Shown: in pieces, positions 25,671-34,482 of the stretch
Layout: the number at the start of each line of letters is the position of its first letter
Numbering within the stretch: the first letter of the stretch is position 1
NCBI GenBank assembly: GCA_016931955.1
Contig: JAFGDV010000036.1
Location: 1 to 45,205 of the forward strand
Source: Candidatus Altarchaeota archaeon
GTDB taxonomy: Archaea > Altiarchaeota > Altiarchaeia > IMC4 > QMZM01
Reading direction: 5' to 3'
DNA length: 45,205 bases
The notes under the pieces: model-generated
Database searches by the model: none
What the model was told of the DNA's origin: nothing
Seen by the model: only the letters and a program-made list of their open reading frames with translations
Made by a program: the position numbers and the translations under genes

Positions 25671-27266
25671 CTAATCCTTGAGTATCTCCTCTATGATCTT
25701 CGCGTAAGCCGGTCTGGTCACAAAGACACCAATCAATACGCCTATCGAAGTCATGAAAGCGAACCCCTTCAAGGCCTGTATGGAGAACACCGGAAGCATC
25801 ACAGCAATGGTTGTCGCCGCGGCCGTGAAGATGATGAAAAAAGCCCTCCTGATCCTCTCAAGAAGGTTTACGACCTTCCTCTGCTCTCTCTCCCTCCTAA
25901 TCGTCTCGTCTGTGATGACTATCTGGTCATCCACGCCCGTCCCCACGGCAGCGAGTATGCCAGCCACCGCTGGGAGATCAAGCTCCCAGTTCACCAAAGC
26001 AGCTACCCCTAAGATGATGAGGATCTCTGAGAGGCCGGTGATTATCGTAGGTACGACGATGAACAACGCTCTGTACCTGAGGTATATCATAGCAGCCACG
26101 GTAAGGATCGCTATCAAGCCTATGATGAAGCTGTATTCAAGGAACTTCTCGCCCAGGGATGAGGGAAACTCCGATTTAGATTCAACAACGGCCTTCGCAG
26201 GAAGATTCCCAGAACTCAGAAGAATCTTGGTCTCGTCCCTGCTGTTTTTAGCCTCCTCGAATGTGTACTCGCTACCACTTATCTGCGCACTGTACTTGCA
26301 CAGAGTGCATGGATCACACCTCAGCGTAGGTGACGACCTTAAACCTATGAGGTCACGAATCCATTCCTCATACTCCAAACCACTCCGCGGTTTCCTCTCA
26401 GTCATAAAATTATATTCCTCAAATTCATTCCTGACCGATTCAGATACCTGTTCTTCATCTGCTGCAATTATCGCCTTAGTGTAGTTTTTATACTCCATCA
26501 GTATCCTAGGATCGAGGGTATTGTTTTCTACTATGAGGATGGGCATGAGAGAACGATTGCTGATTATGTCCACATATGAATCAGAAATCGACTCCTCTTC
26601 CCTCTCACGTAGTTCAGACAGGATGTCATATGTTGGCTTGTTCATGACAATTATCGTATTCTCCGGTCGGTCTAGGAACATATCAATGGGCCTGCCCTTC
26701 TTATCCCCTCCAATCTCACAGAAGCGTTCACCCCCCTGTCGGGTTAACCTGATTGAGACGTACCAGTTGTAAGGTGGACCGCTGGTTACCGCACTTCCCT
26801 GAGGGCTCAAGTCGACGCTTACCTCAGAGCCTAGTATCGCGAGTTCTCCATCTATCCTGGCCTCGAACCTGGCCTGCTGCTTCAGTATATCCTCTATCGA
26901 TTTAATCTCCTCAGGGGATGCGCTAGCCACCTGCACGAGGATGTAGCGCTCACCCCAAGGCCTCACGGGGATGTCCCTCAAACCCATGGAATTAAGCCTT
27001 CTCTCAAGGATGCCCTTCTCCACCTCAAGTATTCCAGGAGTGATGGTGCCGTTCACCGGCTCCTCCAATCTTATCTGCAGTTGTATCCCACCAGCAAAGT
27101 CGAGGCCGTAGTCGAGACCGTTCCCGAAACCAATGCCCAGAGATTCGCCAGCGCGCTCTTTGTTTACTGGGATCAGGTTAGTAATCAATACCAGGGAAAG
27201 CAAAACAAAGGAGATCAATACTTTTATCCTCCAACTCCGTAAAAGCTTCTTTATCTTCGATTCCAT
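25671..27266 (-). CDS. secD: Protein-export membrane protein SecD
   Basis: SecD works with SecF to pull proteins out of the Sec translocon, using the proton gradient. The 531-residue product has an N-terminal membrane helix, the conserved GLDYGLDFAGGIQL, a long exported domain and five C-terminal helices (GLIAILTVAAMIYLRYR, then NWELDLPAVAGILAAVGTGVDDQIVI). The exported domain contains LRCDPCTLCKYSA, a CxxCxxC cluster not expected in SecD. It starts 1 nt after the secF stop. Confidence 0.95.
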   Translation of the reverse strand: MESKIKKLLRSWRIKVLISFVLLSLVLITNLIPVNKERAGESLGIGFGNGLDYGLDFAGGIQLQIRLEEPVNGTITPGILEVEKGILERRLNSMGLRDIPVRPWGERYILVQVASASPEEIKSIEDILKQQARFEARIDGELAILGSEVSVDLSPQGSAVTSGPPYNWYVSIRLTRQGGERFCEIGGDKKGRPIDMFLDRPENTIIVMNKPTYDILSELREREEESISDSYVDIISNRSLMPILIVENNTLDPRILMEYKNYTKAIIAADEEQVSESVRNEFEEYNFMTERKPRSGLEYEEWIRDLIGLRSSPTLRCDPCTLCKYSAQISGSEYTFEEAKNSRDETKILLSSGNLPAKAVVESKSEFPSSLGEKFLEYSFIIGLIAILTVAAMIYLRYRALFIVVPTIITGLSEILIILGVAALVNWELDLPAVAGILAAVGTGVDDQIVITDETIRREREQRKVVNLLERIRRAFFIIFTAAATTIAVMLPVFSIQALKGFAFMTSIGVLIGVFVTRPAYAKIIEEILKD

Positions 27267-27267
27267 C

Positions 27268-28389
27268 CTACAGTCCCCTCAGCGATTTCCGCAGGTCCAG
27301 TTTACCCCCTTTTTCCTCCACATACCACTTCAGTATGCCCGCATTCATCAACCACGTGGTCGTCGTATCCCCAAGTAGACCGATCAAGAGAACCGACGCT
27401 ATATTCTTCAGCGTCTCTATCTGGAAGAGGGTCGTTGATACAACGATGATGACCAACATAACAGCGATTGTCGTGCCACTCATCGTCAAGCCGGTCTTCA
27501 TGGCGTCGTTTATGCGTTCATCCACTGTCCCCGTTCTGGTCCTCAGAACCCTTGAAGTAAGCATGATATCAGAGTCAACGGAATAACCAATGAGCATGAT
27601 CAATGCTGCGAGGGATGCTGGCTCAAATACTATGCCGAAGAGGCTCATACCACCCAATGCTATCAACGCGTCACATGTTCCCGCAAGGATCACAGCAATT
27701 GAGGGTATAAGGTCTCTGAAAGCAAAGAATATGATGAGGATCACCAGCACATAGGCGAAGATTGCCGCCTTTATGCCCTGCTCCCTGAACGTCTTCCCCA
27801 GGGTTTCGCCAACGGGCTTGATGTTTACGTTCTTCTTCTGCACATCCAAGGTGAAGTTTCCTAGATAAAATTCTAACGCACTCTCCAGTTTCGCCTCATC
27901 CAGATCGAATGCATCGATCCACATCACCCCAGTGCTTTCGTTGAAGGCTACGTCGGCTTTAAAGCGTGCGGCAATCTTTTCTTGGACGTCTTCGGTCAGG
28001 TTACCCTGAACCTTCACACTCGCACTATCCGTCTCATAAAGGCTGCCAGCATAGTTTGAGAGTATCGACTTAAGTCCTTCCTGATCAACCTGGCTTGTTG
28101 TTATAACCGTCAGCTTATCCCTTCCAGTTATAACATCCCCCCCAACATAGACTTCAAGGTCTTCAAGGTTAATGGACTTCAGCTGCGAAGTTAGTTCAAT
28201 GATTTCATCATCGCTCAGGGAACTCTCAGGTATGACCTCGATCCAGGTACCCCCCTTGAAATCGATGCCGAGAGGAACCCCATTAGTGTAAACTATGGAA
28301 ACCATCGCCACAGTTAATAACAGCGGCAGAAACATGAGAAGCTTATAGTTCGCCAAGTTAGTAAGGCGCGTATACATGTCATCTAACAT
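27268..28389 (-). CDS. secF: Protein-export membrane protein SecF
   Basis: The 373-residue product has the conserved NGVPLGIDFKGGTWIEV, an extracellular domain of about 150 residues and five C-terminal helices with GYSVDSDIMLTSRVLRTR. The gene order secF-secD is usual in archaea. A TATA-like TATTTTTAAGTG box about 30 nt before the ATG at 28389 supports that start; the in-frame ATG at 28377 is an alternative. Confidence 0.94.
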   Translation of the reverse strand: MLDDMYTRLTNLANYKLLMFLPLLLTVAMVSIVYTNGVPLGIDFKGGTWIEVIPESSLSDDEIIELTSQLKSINLEDLEVYVGGDVITGRDKLTVITTSQVDQEGLKSILSNYAGSLYETDSASVKVQGNLTEDVQEKIAARFKADVAFNESTGVMWIDAFDLDEAKLESALEFYLGNFTLDVQKKNVNIKPVGETLGKTFREQGIKAAIFAYVLVILIIFFAFRDLIPSIAVILAGTCDALIALGGMSLFGIVFEPASLAALIMLIGYSVDSDIMLTSRVLRTRTGTVDERINDAMKTGLTMSGTTIAVMLVIIVVSTTLFQIETLKNIASVLLIGLLGDTTTTWLMNAGILKWYVEEKGGKLDLRKSLRGL

Positions 28390-28457
28390 GTAACTATAAT
28401 AAACTAGTCACTTAAAAATAGGTGGCTTAAATTGATTAAATCGTAAGTAGTCTTGGA

Positions 28458-28919
28458 ATGTTCAAAAAAGTAGTCATCGGAGGCACCTTTGATAGGATAC
28501 ATCAAGGCCATAAGAAGATCCTGGAGACGGGCATGCAACTTGGGAAGTCAGCAGTCATAGGGCTGACATCAGATGATTTCGCCTCCCGCTTCAGGGTGGA
28601 AAAAATCCAACCCTATGAGGAAAGGAAGAGAAACCTGGAAAAATTCTTGGACTCAGTAGAGAAACCCTATGAGGTAGTCAAGATAAAAGACTCCTATGGG
28701 GTTGCGACAATCGATCCGGAAATAGACTGCATAACTGTGAGCGAAGAGACCCTGCTAAGGGCAGAGGAGATAAACATGATCAGGTTCAAGAAGGGTTTAC
28801 GCAAGCTTATCATTGTCGTGGTCCCGCTGGTGCTCGCAGAAGACGGAAAACCCATATCAGGATACAGAATAACCTCGGGAGAGATCGACGGCGAAGGCCG
28901 TATCCTGAAGAAGCGATAA
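28458..28919 (+). CDS. coaD: Phosphopantetheine adenylyltransferase, archaeal type
   Basis: This enzyme makes dephospho-CoA from 4'-phosphopantetheine and ATP. The 153-residue product begins with VVIGGTFDRIHQGHKKIL, where T/HxGH is the nucleotidyltransferase signature, and has the archaeal form rather than the bacterial one. ERKRNLEKFL and SGYRITSGEIDGEGRI segments follow. It is monocistronic by position and divergent from secF. Confidence 0.93.
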   Translation: MFKKVVIGGTFDRIHQGHKKILETGMQLGKSAVIGLTSDDFASRFRVEKIQPYEERKRNLEKFLDSVEKPYEVVKIKDSYGVATIDPEIDCITVSEETLLRAEEINMIRFKKGLRKLIIVVVPLVLAEDGKPISGYRITSGEIDGEGRILKKR

Positions 28920-28987
28920 CCTGGAAAAAAACCTATTACTTTTTAGTTACTGACGTATACATAATTCTTTGCCTTGCTTTGGTTGAA

Positions 28988-30286
28988 ATGGCCTTAAATG
29001 AATTCGAAGAATACCGGGACTACTATGAGGTGTATGGGGAAGAGATAACAAAAGGGGAAAACCAGGAGAAGATCAAGAAGGCCAGAAAGGAGATGCACAG
29101 GATAAAGGGGGAGGACAAGTTCCTCTTCACTCCGAGGTTCCTCTCCAAGGACCTGATAAAAGACCACCTTGAAAAATGCGAGAACACTATAGGAGTGATC
29201 AACAGGATACTCAAGGAAACACGGGAGGGAGAGAAAACACCCCTACAAGAGATCATACCAAAGAAGAGACAGCACAATATTCCGCACTCGAAGCTCTATG
29301 AGAAGGTTATCGAACTCGTTGACCCAAGGTTTCCGTCGATAATGGAAAGCCGGATAGACGGCTGCATCCTAGAAGACAAAAGGATTATGGCATACGAGGT
29401 GAACGCGAACCGGGCAGGTTGGGAGAACTCGCGCTCATTCTGTGACATCTATAACAGGTACTTCAGCCACCTGCTCCCAGGACATACCGTGGATTTCGCG
29501 GACGGCTGGGAGAGTATAATAAAGTACGTGTTGAAGAAGGTCCACGGAGACAAGACCATTTATCTAACAGAGCAGAGGGGTAAAGAATCCATTGCAGCCC
29601 TAAGGGATAGGGGCATCGACATAGACTTTGTGAGGTTCCAGAACATAAAGAATCTCATGAAGAACGGCGATCTCAGGATAACAAAAGATGACGTAACATA
29701 TAAAGGCGAACGTGTGAACTTGATATGCAGGTTCCTTAGAACCCACCAGGTTCTTGCCCTGCCTGAACTATGTGAATGCGTTAAAAACGGTAACGTGCAC
29801 CTGATAAACCAGATGGATGCCTTCTATGGCGGATTGAAAACACTTTTGATAAAGCTCAGAGACCCCGAAATTGTGGGAAGCTACTCATCCCCTGAAGACA
29901 TAATCAGTATCCCCGAATCAGCCCTACTGCGGGACATCAGAACAGACGATTTGATAGAGAACAAGGACAGATACGTATTGAAGTTCGGCAACCGCGGCGG
30001 GGGAAAAGCGGTCTACTTCGGAGTCGACAGATCAGGGCCTGAATGGGTTGACCTCATAGAGAACTCCAGATTGAAGTATCCTGAGACCGCCATGATCCAG
30101 GAGAGGGTCAACCCCAGCCTGACGCCAAGCTTAGAGGATGGCAGCATGAAGCTGCAGAAAACTACGTGTGACGTCTTCGTCTTCACAACAGATGAACCAA
30201 AAACGGGGGGAGTGTTCTCTAGATGGTCCCACAGCGATCTAGTGAACTTCAAGACGGGCGGAATCAAGGAGACAGTATTCGTTTAA
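28988..30286 (+). CDS. Circularly permuted ATP-grasp-like protein
   Basis: The 432-residue product has a charged helical N terminus (about 1-130), then a segment LICRFLRTHQVLALPELCECVKNGNVHLINQMDAFYGGLKTLLIKL. The C-terminal region reads YVLKFGNRGGGKAVYFG and MIQERVNPSL. This order (nucleotide-binding Lys, Gly-rich loop, then QE-x-V) is that of circularly permuted ATP-grasp proteins, which form amide bonds on peptides or polyamines. The substrate is unknown. The ATG at 28988 is 28 nt from a GTATACATA box; a TTG three codons earlier is less likely. Confidence 0.7.
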   Translation: MALNEFEEYRDYYEVYGEEITKGENQEKIKKARKEMHRIKGEDKFLFTPRFLSKDLIKDHLEKCENTIGVINRILKETREGEKTPLQEIIPKKRQHNIPHSKLYEKVIELVDPRFPSIMESRIDGCILEDKRIMAYEVNANRAGWENSRSFCDIYNRYFSHLLPGHTVDFADGWESIIKYVLKKVHGDKTIYLTEQRGKESIAALRDRGIDIDFVRFQNIKNLMKNGDLRITKDDVTYKGERVNLICRFLRTHQVLALPELCECVKNGNVHLINQMDAFYGGLKTLLIKLRDPEIVGSYSSPEDIISIPESALLRDIRTDDLIENKDRYVLKFGNRGGGKAVYFGVDRSGPEWVDLIENSRLKYPETAMIQERVNPSLTPSLEDGSMKLQKTTCDVFVFTTDEPKTGGVFSRWSHSDLVNFKTGGIKETVFV

Positions 30287-30288
30287 GA

Positions 30289-30921
30289 TCACCCCACCCT
30301 CAGATTCTTGATGCCCTCCATCCCAGCCAGTTTATTGACTAGCTCATCCAGTCTCCTTCTATGCCCCGTGAACATGAACGTGAAGGTGAACTCCTTCCCA
30401 TCCATATTGTAGTCAATGGATACCTCCCTGTAGTCTATGAGGAACCTCTCTTTCACGGCCTTCAATCCATCAATGCTGTCGAAGACCAGGGTTACCGTCT
30501 TAGAGTAATTGCCAAGGCTCTTCCTCTCAAGGAAGCGGTCCAAGAGTATTACTACGATTACGAACAGGTAGAAGAGTAATGCTGCCTCAAAAAAACCCAC
30601 CCCTATGCTGACGCCGAGGGCTGCAAAAGACCAAATGCAGGCTGCCGACGTGAAGCCGAAGGCCTTCTCTTGATAACGTATTATTGCTCCCGCTCCCAGG
30701 AATCCTATGCCGGTGATGATCCCCCCAAGGAGGGGCAACGGAGATGAGCCACCAGAAAAGACCAATGCTATGATCGAGAGCAAACAGGAACCCGTAGCGA
30801 CAAGTGTGAACACGCCGAAGCCTACCGGCTTCTTCGTAATCTGCCTCTCCAAGCCAAAGGACAGGGAGAGGACAAATGCCAGCGTAATCCTCAAGAGCAC
30901 ATCCACGAGATTTGGTTCCAT
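30289..30921 (-). CDS. MgtC/SapB family membrane protein
   Basis: The 210-residue product has four to five membrane helices with the family motifs LSLSFGLERQITKKPVGFGVFTLVATGS and GGIITGIGFLGAGAI. An ACT-like soluble C-terminal domain of about 75 residues (KTVTLVFDSIDGL) is typical of MgtC homologues. MgtC members help survival at low magnesium by acting on the ATP synthase in some bacteria; that link is not shown here, though the ATP synthase genes are about 5 kb away. The ATG at 30921 was chosen over a TTG eight codons upstream. Confidence 0.9.
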   Translation of the reverse strand: MEPNLVDVLLRITLAFVLSLSFGLERQITKKPVGFGVFTLVATGSCLLSIIALVFSGGSSPLPLLGGIITGIGFLGAGAIIRYQEKAFGFTSAACIWSFAALGVSIGVGFFEAALLFYLFVIVVILLDRFLERKSLGNYSKTVTLVFDSIDGLKAVKERFLIDYREVSIDYNMDGKEFTFTFMFTGHRRRLDELVNKLAGMEGIKNLRVG

Positions 30922-30990
30922 CAACAGTAGATATATTACCCTCAATCCTAAAAGAAAGGATTATATGCCCCACAAACCTAAAGGTATAAC

Positions 30991-31698
30991 ATGAAAGCAG
31001 AGCTGGCGAAGATAACAGTCTTTCTAGGGATCGTATTCATACTATCCTTCACCCTGTTCTCCATAATCCTCAACATCTACTTCCCCCCATACGCAACGAC
31101 AACTACCACGACTACGACAACAACAACCTCGAAGACGACAACTACCACGACTACGACAACGACGACAACAAGCAGGACGACAACCAGCACAAGTCAGACA
31201 ACGACGACAACTACTACGACTTCCACCACACAACCCATTGAGTGCGGCTCAAACGCTGACTGCGGGAGCGAGTATTACTCGGGAACATACTTCTGCAACA
31301 AGGATGTTGTCTCCCTCATGAAGTGCACCCCAAGGTGTGTTCTGGGAGTCTGCAAGGATAGATGTGAGATCTTACCAGTAGACAAATGTAGTAGAAACGA
31401 AACATGCGTTCCAGGGAGAAGGTATTGCGTGAAAAACGAGTTCGAGAACGTTACCTCCTTCATTGAGATCTATCCTGGAGAGTACGTCACAGGATACAAA
31501 GGATACCAGTTTAGATTGAATTACACCGTCTATTCCACGGAATATGAGATCAGGGCGATACTCGTAGACGTGATAAAACCCGACGGAACAGAGAATCAGG
31601 TATTGATTAGATGGGACCTCAATGCTATAGTAGACGACCTCGACATCGGGATCTACGCGATAAAGCGGACATCAGCAGTCCTATGGATACAGACTTAG
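30991..31698 (+). CDS. Membrane-anchored Thr-rich surface protein
   Basis: The 235-residue product has an N-terminal membrane helix (about 9-30), a Thr-rich stretch at about 36-80, a Cys-rich domain of eight Cys residues (about 85-150) and a beta-rich C-terminal domain of about 80 residues. The Thr stretch is a likely O-glycosylated stalk holding the Cys-rich domain off the membrane. GATTATATGC 28 nt upstream of the ATG and no ribosome site suggest a leaderless transcript. No known family is recognised. Confidence 0.7.
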   Translation: MKAELAKITVFLGIVFILSFTLFSIILNIYFPPYATTTTTTTTTTTSKTTTTTTTTTTTTSRTTTSTSQTTTTTTTTSTTQPIECGSNADCGSEYYSGTYFCNKDVVSLMKCTPRCVLGVCKDRCEILPVDKCSRNETCVPGRRYCVKNEFENVTSFIEIYPGEYVTGYKGYQFRLNYTVYSTEYEIRAILVDVIKPDGTENQVLIRWDLNAIVDDLDIGIYAIKRTSAVLWIQT

Positions 31699-31737
31699 GG
31701 TATTTAAGCCGCCAGAGAAAATAGATAAGGATTAAAA

Positions 31738-32475
31738 ATGGAGAGGGTGAATACTGGGATTCCGGGCCTGGATAACTTGATCGGAGGCGGCATACCCGCG
31801 GGCTTGAGCGTTCTTGTGGCTGGAACCTGCGGTACAGGCAAAACCATATTGTCGCTGCAATTCTTATACAATGGTGCTCTTGAGGGCGATCCTGGAGTCT
31901 ATGTGACATTCGAGGAGTCTAAGGACAAGATCTTCTCCCAAGGCGGTGAATTCGGATGGGACCTTAAAGGCCTTGAGGATAAAAACCTGTTGGATATCTA
32001 TGTAGTGGACACGGATGACATAGACGACGTCTTAGCCGACATCAAGAGGAGGATTGAGAAGATCAACGCTAGGAGGCTTGCCCTAGATTCCCTGACGACG
32101 ATGATGGAGCACGGCGTCATATATCGCTCAAAGATATCGAAGGATTTAGGGAGGAGGGAGAGGGAGAAACTCGGCCTGAGATTCGCTTCGAAGGGCTTCG
32201 ATGTCACAAGAAAGGACATATACGCAATAATAGGCGAGATAAACAAGTTTGGAACTACTTCCTTTCTAGTATCTGAGGCCGGTGAAGGTGGGGAATATAT
32301 CTCAAGGGACACAATAAGCGAGTTCGCCTGCGACGGAGTGATCCAGTTGAAGATAAACGAGTTTGGAGGGGAGATAGAGAGGCTTCTCTCAGTGAGGAAG
32401 ATGCGCGGGACAAAGATCAACATAAGCCTTTCCCCCATAAAATTCAACGACTCCGGGATAGTGATCGAGGAATAG
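31738..32475 (+). CDS. KaiC-like RecA-superfamily ATPase
   Basis: The 245-residue product is a single KaiC domain, with NTGIPGLDNLIGGGIP at the N terminus, the Walker A GTCGTGKT at 29-36, and YVTFEES further on. Walker-B-type residues lie in RRLALDSLTTM. Archaeal single-domain KaiC-like ATPases act in signalling and DNA-related processes and their partners vary. It is followed after 1 nt by a roadblock-like protein, which suggests a two-gene switch. Confidence 0.88.
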   Translation: MERVNTGIPGLDNLIGGGIPAGLSVLVAGTCGTGKTILSLQFLYNGALEGDPGVYVTFEESKDKIFSQGGEFGWDLKGLEDKNLLDIYVVDTDDIDDVLADIKRRIEKINARRLALDSLTTMMEHGVIYRSKISKDLGRREREKLGLRFASKGFDVTRKDIYAIIGEINKFGTTSFLVSEAGEGGEYISRDTISEFACDGVIQLKINEFGGEIERLLSVRKMRGTKINISLSPIKFNDSGIVIEE

Positions 32476-32476
32476 A

Positions 32477-32878
32477 ATGGCTGAGGACAGGTTCGATCAG
32501 ATCCAGGGGATTCTCAAGGAGTTATACGACAAACATGAGGACGTGGAAGCGTGCATGGTCGTCAGGAAGGGCCTTGAGGGCGTCGTCACCTTCCCTGAAG
32601 ACTTCATAGATAGGGTGTCCACAACCTGGCAGCCCATGAAGGATACAATAGACATCCTCCTTGAAGTGGTCGCAGACAATGCCATGTACGGCATAGACAA
32701 GTGCTATGTTGAGATGCTGGATTATGGAATCGTGTTCTGCATAATATCAATGTCAGACACCTCCCTGGTGACATTCATAAGGAAAAGCGAAGGCTCTGAG
32801 ACCCTGGGGAAGGTTTCAGCTGAACTGGGCGACATCCTGGAAGCCAGAAAGAAAATCGTGGAGCTTGTTGAGGGATAG
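32477..32878 (+). CDS. Roadblock/LC7-like protein
   Basis: The 133-residue product has an alternating strand-helix pattern with QIQGILKELYDKHEDVEACMVVRKGLEGVV and YGIVFCIISMSDTSLVTFIRKS. This matches the roadblock/LC7 layout (helix, strands, helix) that pairs with small GTPases and other NTPases; the identification is structural and not a firm match. It starts 1 nt after the KaiC-like gene, with GATCGAGG upstream as a ribosome site. Confidence 0.65.
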   Translation: MAEDRFDQIQGILKELYDKHEDVEACMVVRKGLEGVVTFPEDFIDRVSTTWQPMKDTIDILLEVVADNAMYGIDKCYVEMLDYGIVFCIISMSDTSLVTFIRKSEGSETLGKVSAELGDILEARKKIVELVEG

Positions 32879-32880
32879 AA

Positions 32881-32889
32881 GGTATATAT
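32881..32889 (+). promoter_or_regulatory. TATA box of the Cys-rich/CARDB gene
   Basis: GGTATATATA is centred about 29 nt before the ATG at 32914, fitting a leaderless transcript independent of the KaiC-like pair. Confidence 0.6.
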
Positions 32890-32913
32890 ACCTGAAACAG
32901 ATAATTTGATAAC

Positions 32914-34482
32914 ATGAAAAAGCTCCTCACAATCCTAGTTCTCCTGCTTTTGGTATCTCAGGCGCATGCCATCGACTGGGAGAAACAACGAATAACCCGC
33001 CAGGAACTTGAACAGAGGCTCTTCTACGACTTCTGTGAGGATGTCAAGGCTGGGGGAAAATGCAACGTTCCTTCGCCCTGGGATGAAAAATTCTGGGGCG
33101 TATGCTGCAATAGCCAATGCAATAGTTACACCAACGAATGTAGTAAGGCGGGCTTCGGAGGACCATCTCTTGTGGATGTAATAGTGAACATGCCCTGTAT
33201 GGATAAAAAACATGGCGAAGAATGTGAGCTGCCTGAGGAGATCGGGAGAGTATATGATTTATGGGGCGTATGCTGCAATAGCCAATGCGTCTACTGGGAA
33301 ACACAATGCGATGACAGTTATCAGTCTGTCTGGGTCGTCGATGAAACACCTAAAGAAGGCGACTACGTCAAAAAAGGGGGTGAAGGCCCGCCCTCACCAG
33401 AGGATATCAGGAAGAGCATAGACTACTATATCATCGCATCCTGTATTGCCATAAAAGACGGCGAACCATGCAGCCAGGAAGTGAAAGGCAGAGATAGTAG
33501 GGGAGTAGAACACAACATAGCCCAGGAATTTAATTTATATGGCGTGTGCTGCTCCGAAAAATGCCAATTGAAAAGCACCGAATGCCCCGAGGAGACAGAG
33601 GACACTAAACCGGACCTTGTGATAATAGGGATGGACATTCACCCCGAAGACCTCAGCAAAACACTCCAGGTAGATAATGTCACAATTACGATAAAAAACC
33701 AGGGAGCCGCTCCTACTGGGAAAAGCTTCTGGATAGAGTTCATGAAGGGGGATGATTCCTCACCCATAACAAAGGAGGTGCCTTCACTGGGTGCTGGAGA
33801 AGATGCAACCGTTGTTCTCGATGAGATACCGACTTATCAGCATCGGAGCAGGTATCGGATGGAGGCTTTGATTGACTTGAATCCGAACTCAGTGAAAAGC
33901 AACCTAGTGGATGAGTCGGATGAAACAAACAACAAGGCCACAGTCGAGGTCTTCGTCGGGGAGGATATGGCAGTATGTGGGGATGGAGTATGTGATGAAG
34001 GAGAGGAAAAAACCTGCCAACGCGACTGCATGACAGAACGCTTCTGCGGCGACGGACTATGTGAGGAAATAGAGAGGGGGTCATGCTTTGAAGACTGCGG
34101 CAGATGCGGTGACGGAAACTGCGATGAAGGTGAAAACGAAAGCTGCCCAGAGGACTGTGAAAACACAGAGAGTAAGTTCCCAGTGTTTCTCTTCCTGGCT
34201 TTTGCTGTGGTCATCCTGATACTTGCCCTGGTTTTTTTCTTTTTCTCAAGGAGGAAGTCGAAGGGGCCTGTGATCGACTATGAGCTGCAGATAAAGAGGC
34301 TGCTCGGTGAGAAAAAAACGATAGAGGAGATGCTAGAGCTTGCGAAGACTAAATACCACAGGAGGAAGCTGGACGAGGAAAGCTTCAAGGAGATTGTGAA
34401 AGAAAACCAGAAGAGGCTGATAGAGGTAGAAACAAGGATCAAGGACATCGAAGACAGGATGAAGAAACTGGAGAAGAAATAA
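32914..34482 (+). CDS. Surface protein with Cys repeats, CARDB domain, TM and coiled coil
   Basis: The 522-residue product has a signal peptide (about 1-19), then three Cys-rich repeats of about 55-70 residues, each with GVCC and a following C (WGVCCNSQC twice, YGVCCSEKC once). A CARDB-type beta-sandwich lies at about 232-348 (TITIKNQG, DESDETNNKATVEVFV). Three CGDGxCxxxE...C-x-x-DC motifs follow (about 355-415). A single membrane helix (about 421-446) is followed by a cytoplasmic coiled coil to the end (KRLIEVETRIKDIEDRMKKLEKK). It looks like a type I surface receptor or scaffold. It is convergent with the antiporter gene. Confidence 0.78.
   Translation: MKKLLTILVLLLLVSQAHAIDWEKQRITRQELEQRLFYDFCEDVKAGGKCNVPSPWDEKFWGVCCNSQCNSYTNECSKAGFGGPSLVDVIVNMPCMDKKHGEECELPEEIGRVYDLWGVCCNSQCVYWETQCDDSYQSVWVVDETPKEGDYVKKGGEGPPSPEDIRKSIDYYIIASCIAIKDGEPCSQEVKGRDSRGVEHNIAQEFNLYGVCCSEKCQLKSTECPEETEDTKPDLVIIGMDIHPEDLSKTLQVDNVTITIKNQGAAPTGKSFWIEFMKGDDSSPITKEVPSLGAGEDATVVLDEIPTYQHRSRYRMEALIDLNPNSVKSNLVDESDETNNKATVEVFVGEDMAVCGDGVCDEGEEKTCQRDCMTERFCGDGLCEEIERGSCFEDCGRCGDGNCDEGENESCPEDCENTESKFPVFLFLAFAVVILILALVFFFFSRRKSKGPVIDYELQIKRLLGEKKTIEEMLELAKTKYHRRKLDEESFKEIVKENQKRLIEVETRIKDIEDRMKKLEKK
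33094..33120. repeat. 27-bp direct repeat, copy A
   Basis: This stretch, encoding WGVCCNSQC, recurs exactly at 33262-33288, 168 bp away. It marks the recent origin of the tandem Cys repeats in the surface protein. Confidence 0.85.
33262..33288. repeat. 27-bp direct repeat, copy B
   Basis: Partner of 33094-33120 in the same gene. Confidence 0.85.

Noticed and set aside
25753-26484. 243-residue plus-strand frame antisense to secD
   Set aside because: It mirrors the SecD coding sequence and its composition looks like a shadow frame.
31096-31232. Repeats of ACG/ACT triplets that look like a tandem-repeat or CRISPR array
   Set aside because: They form an in-frame Thr-rich stretch of the protein at 30991 and have no spacer structure.
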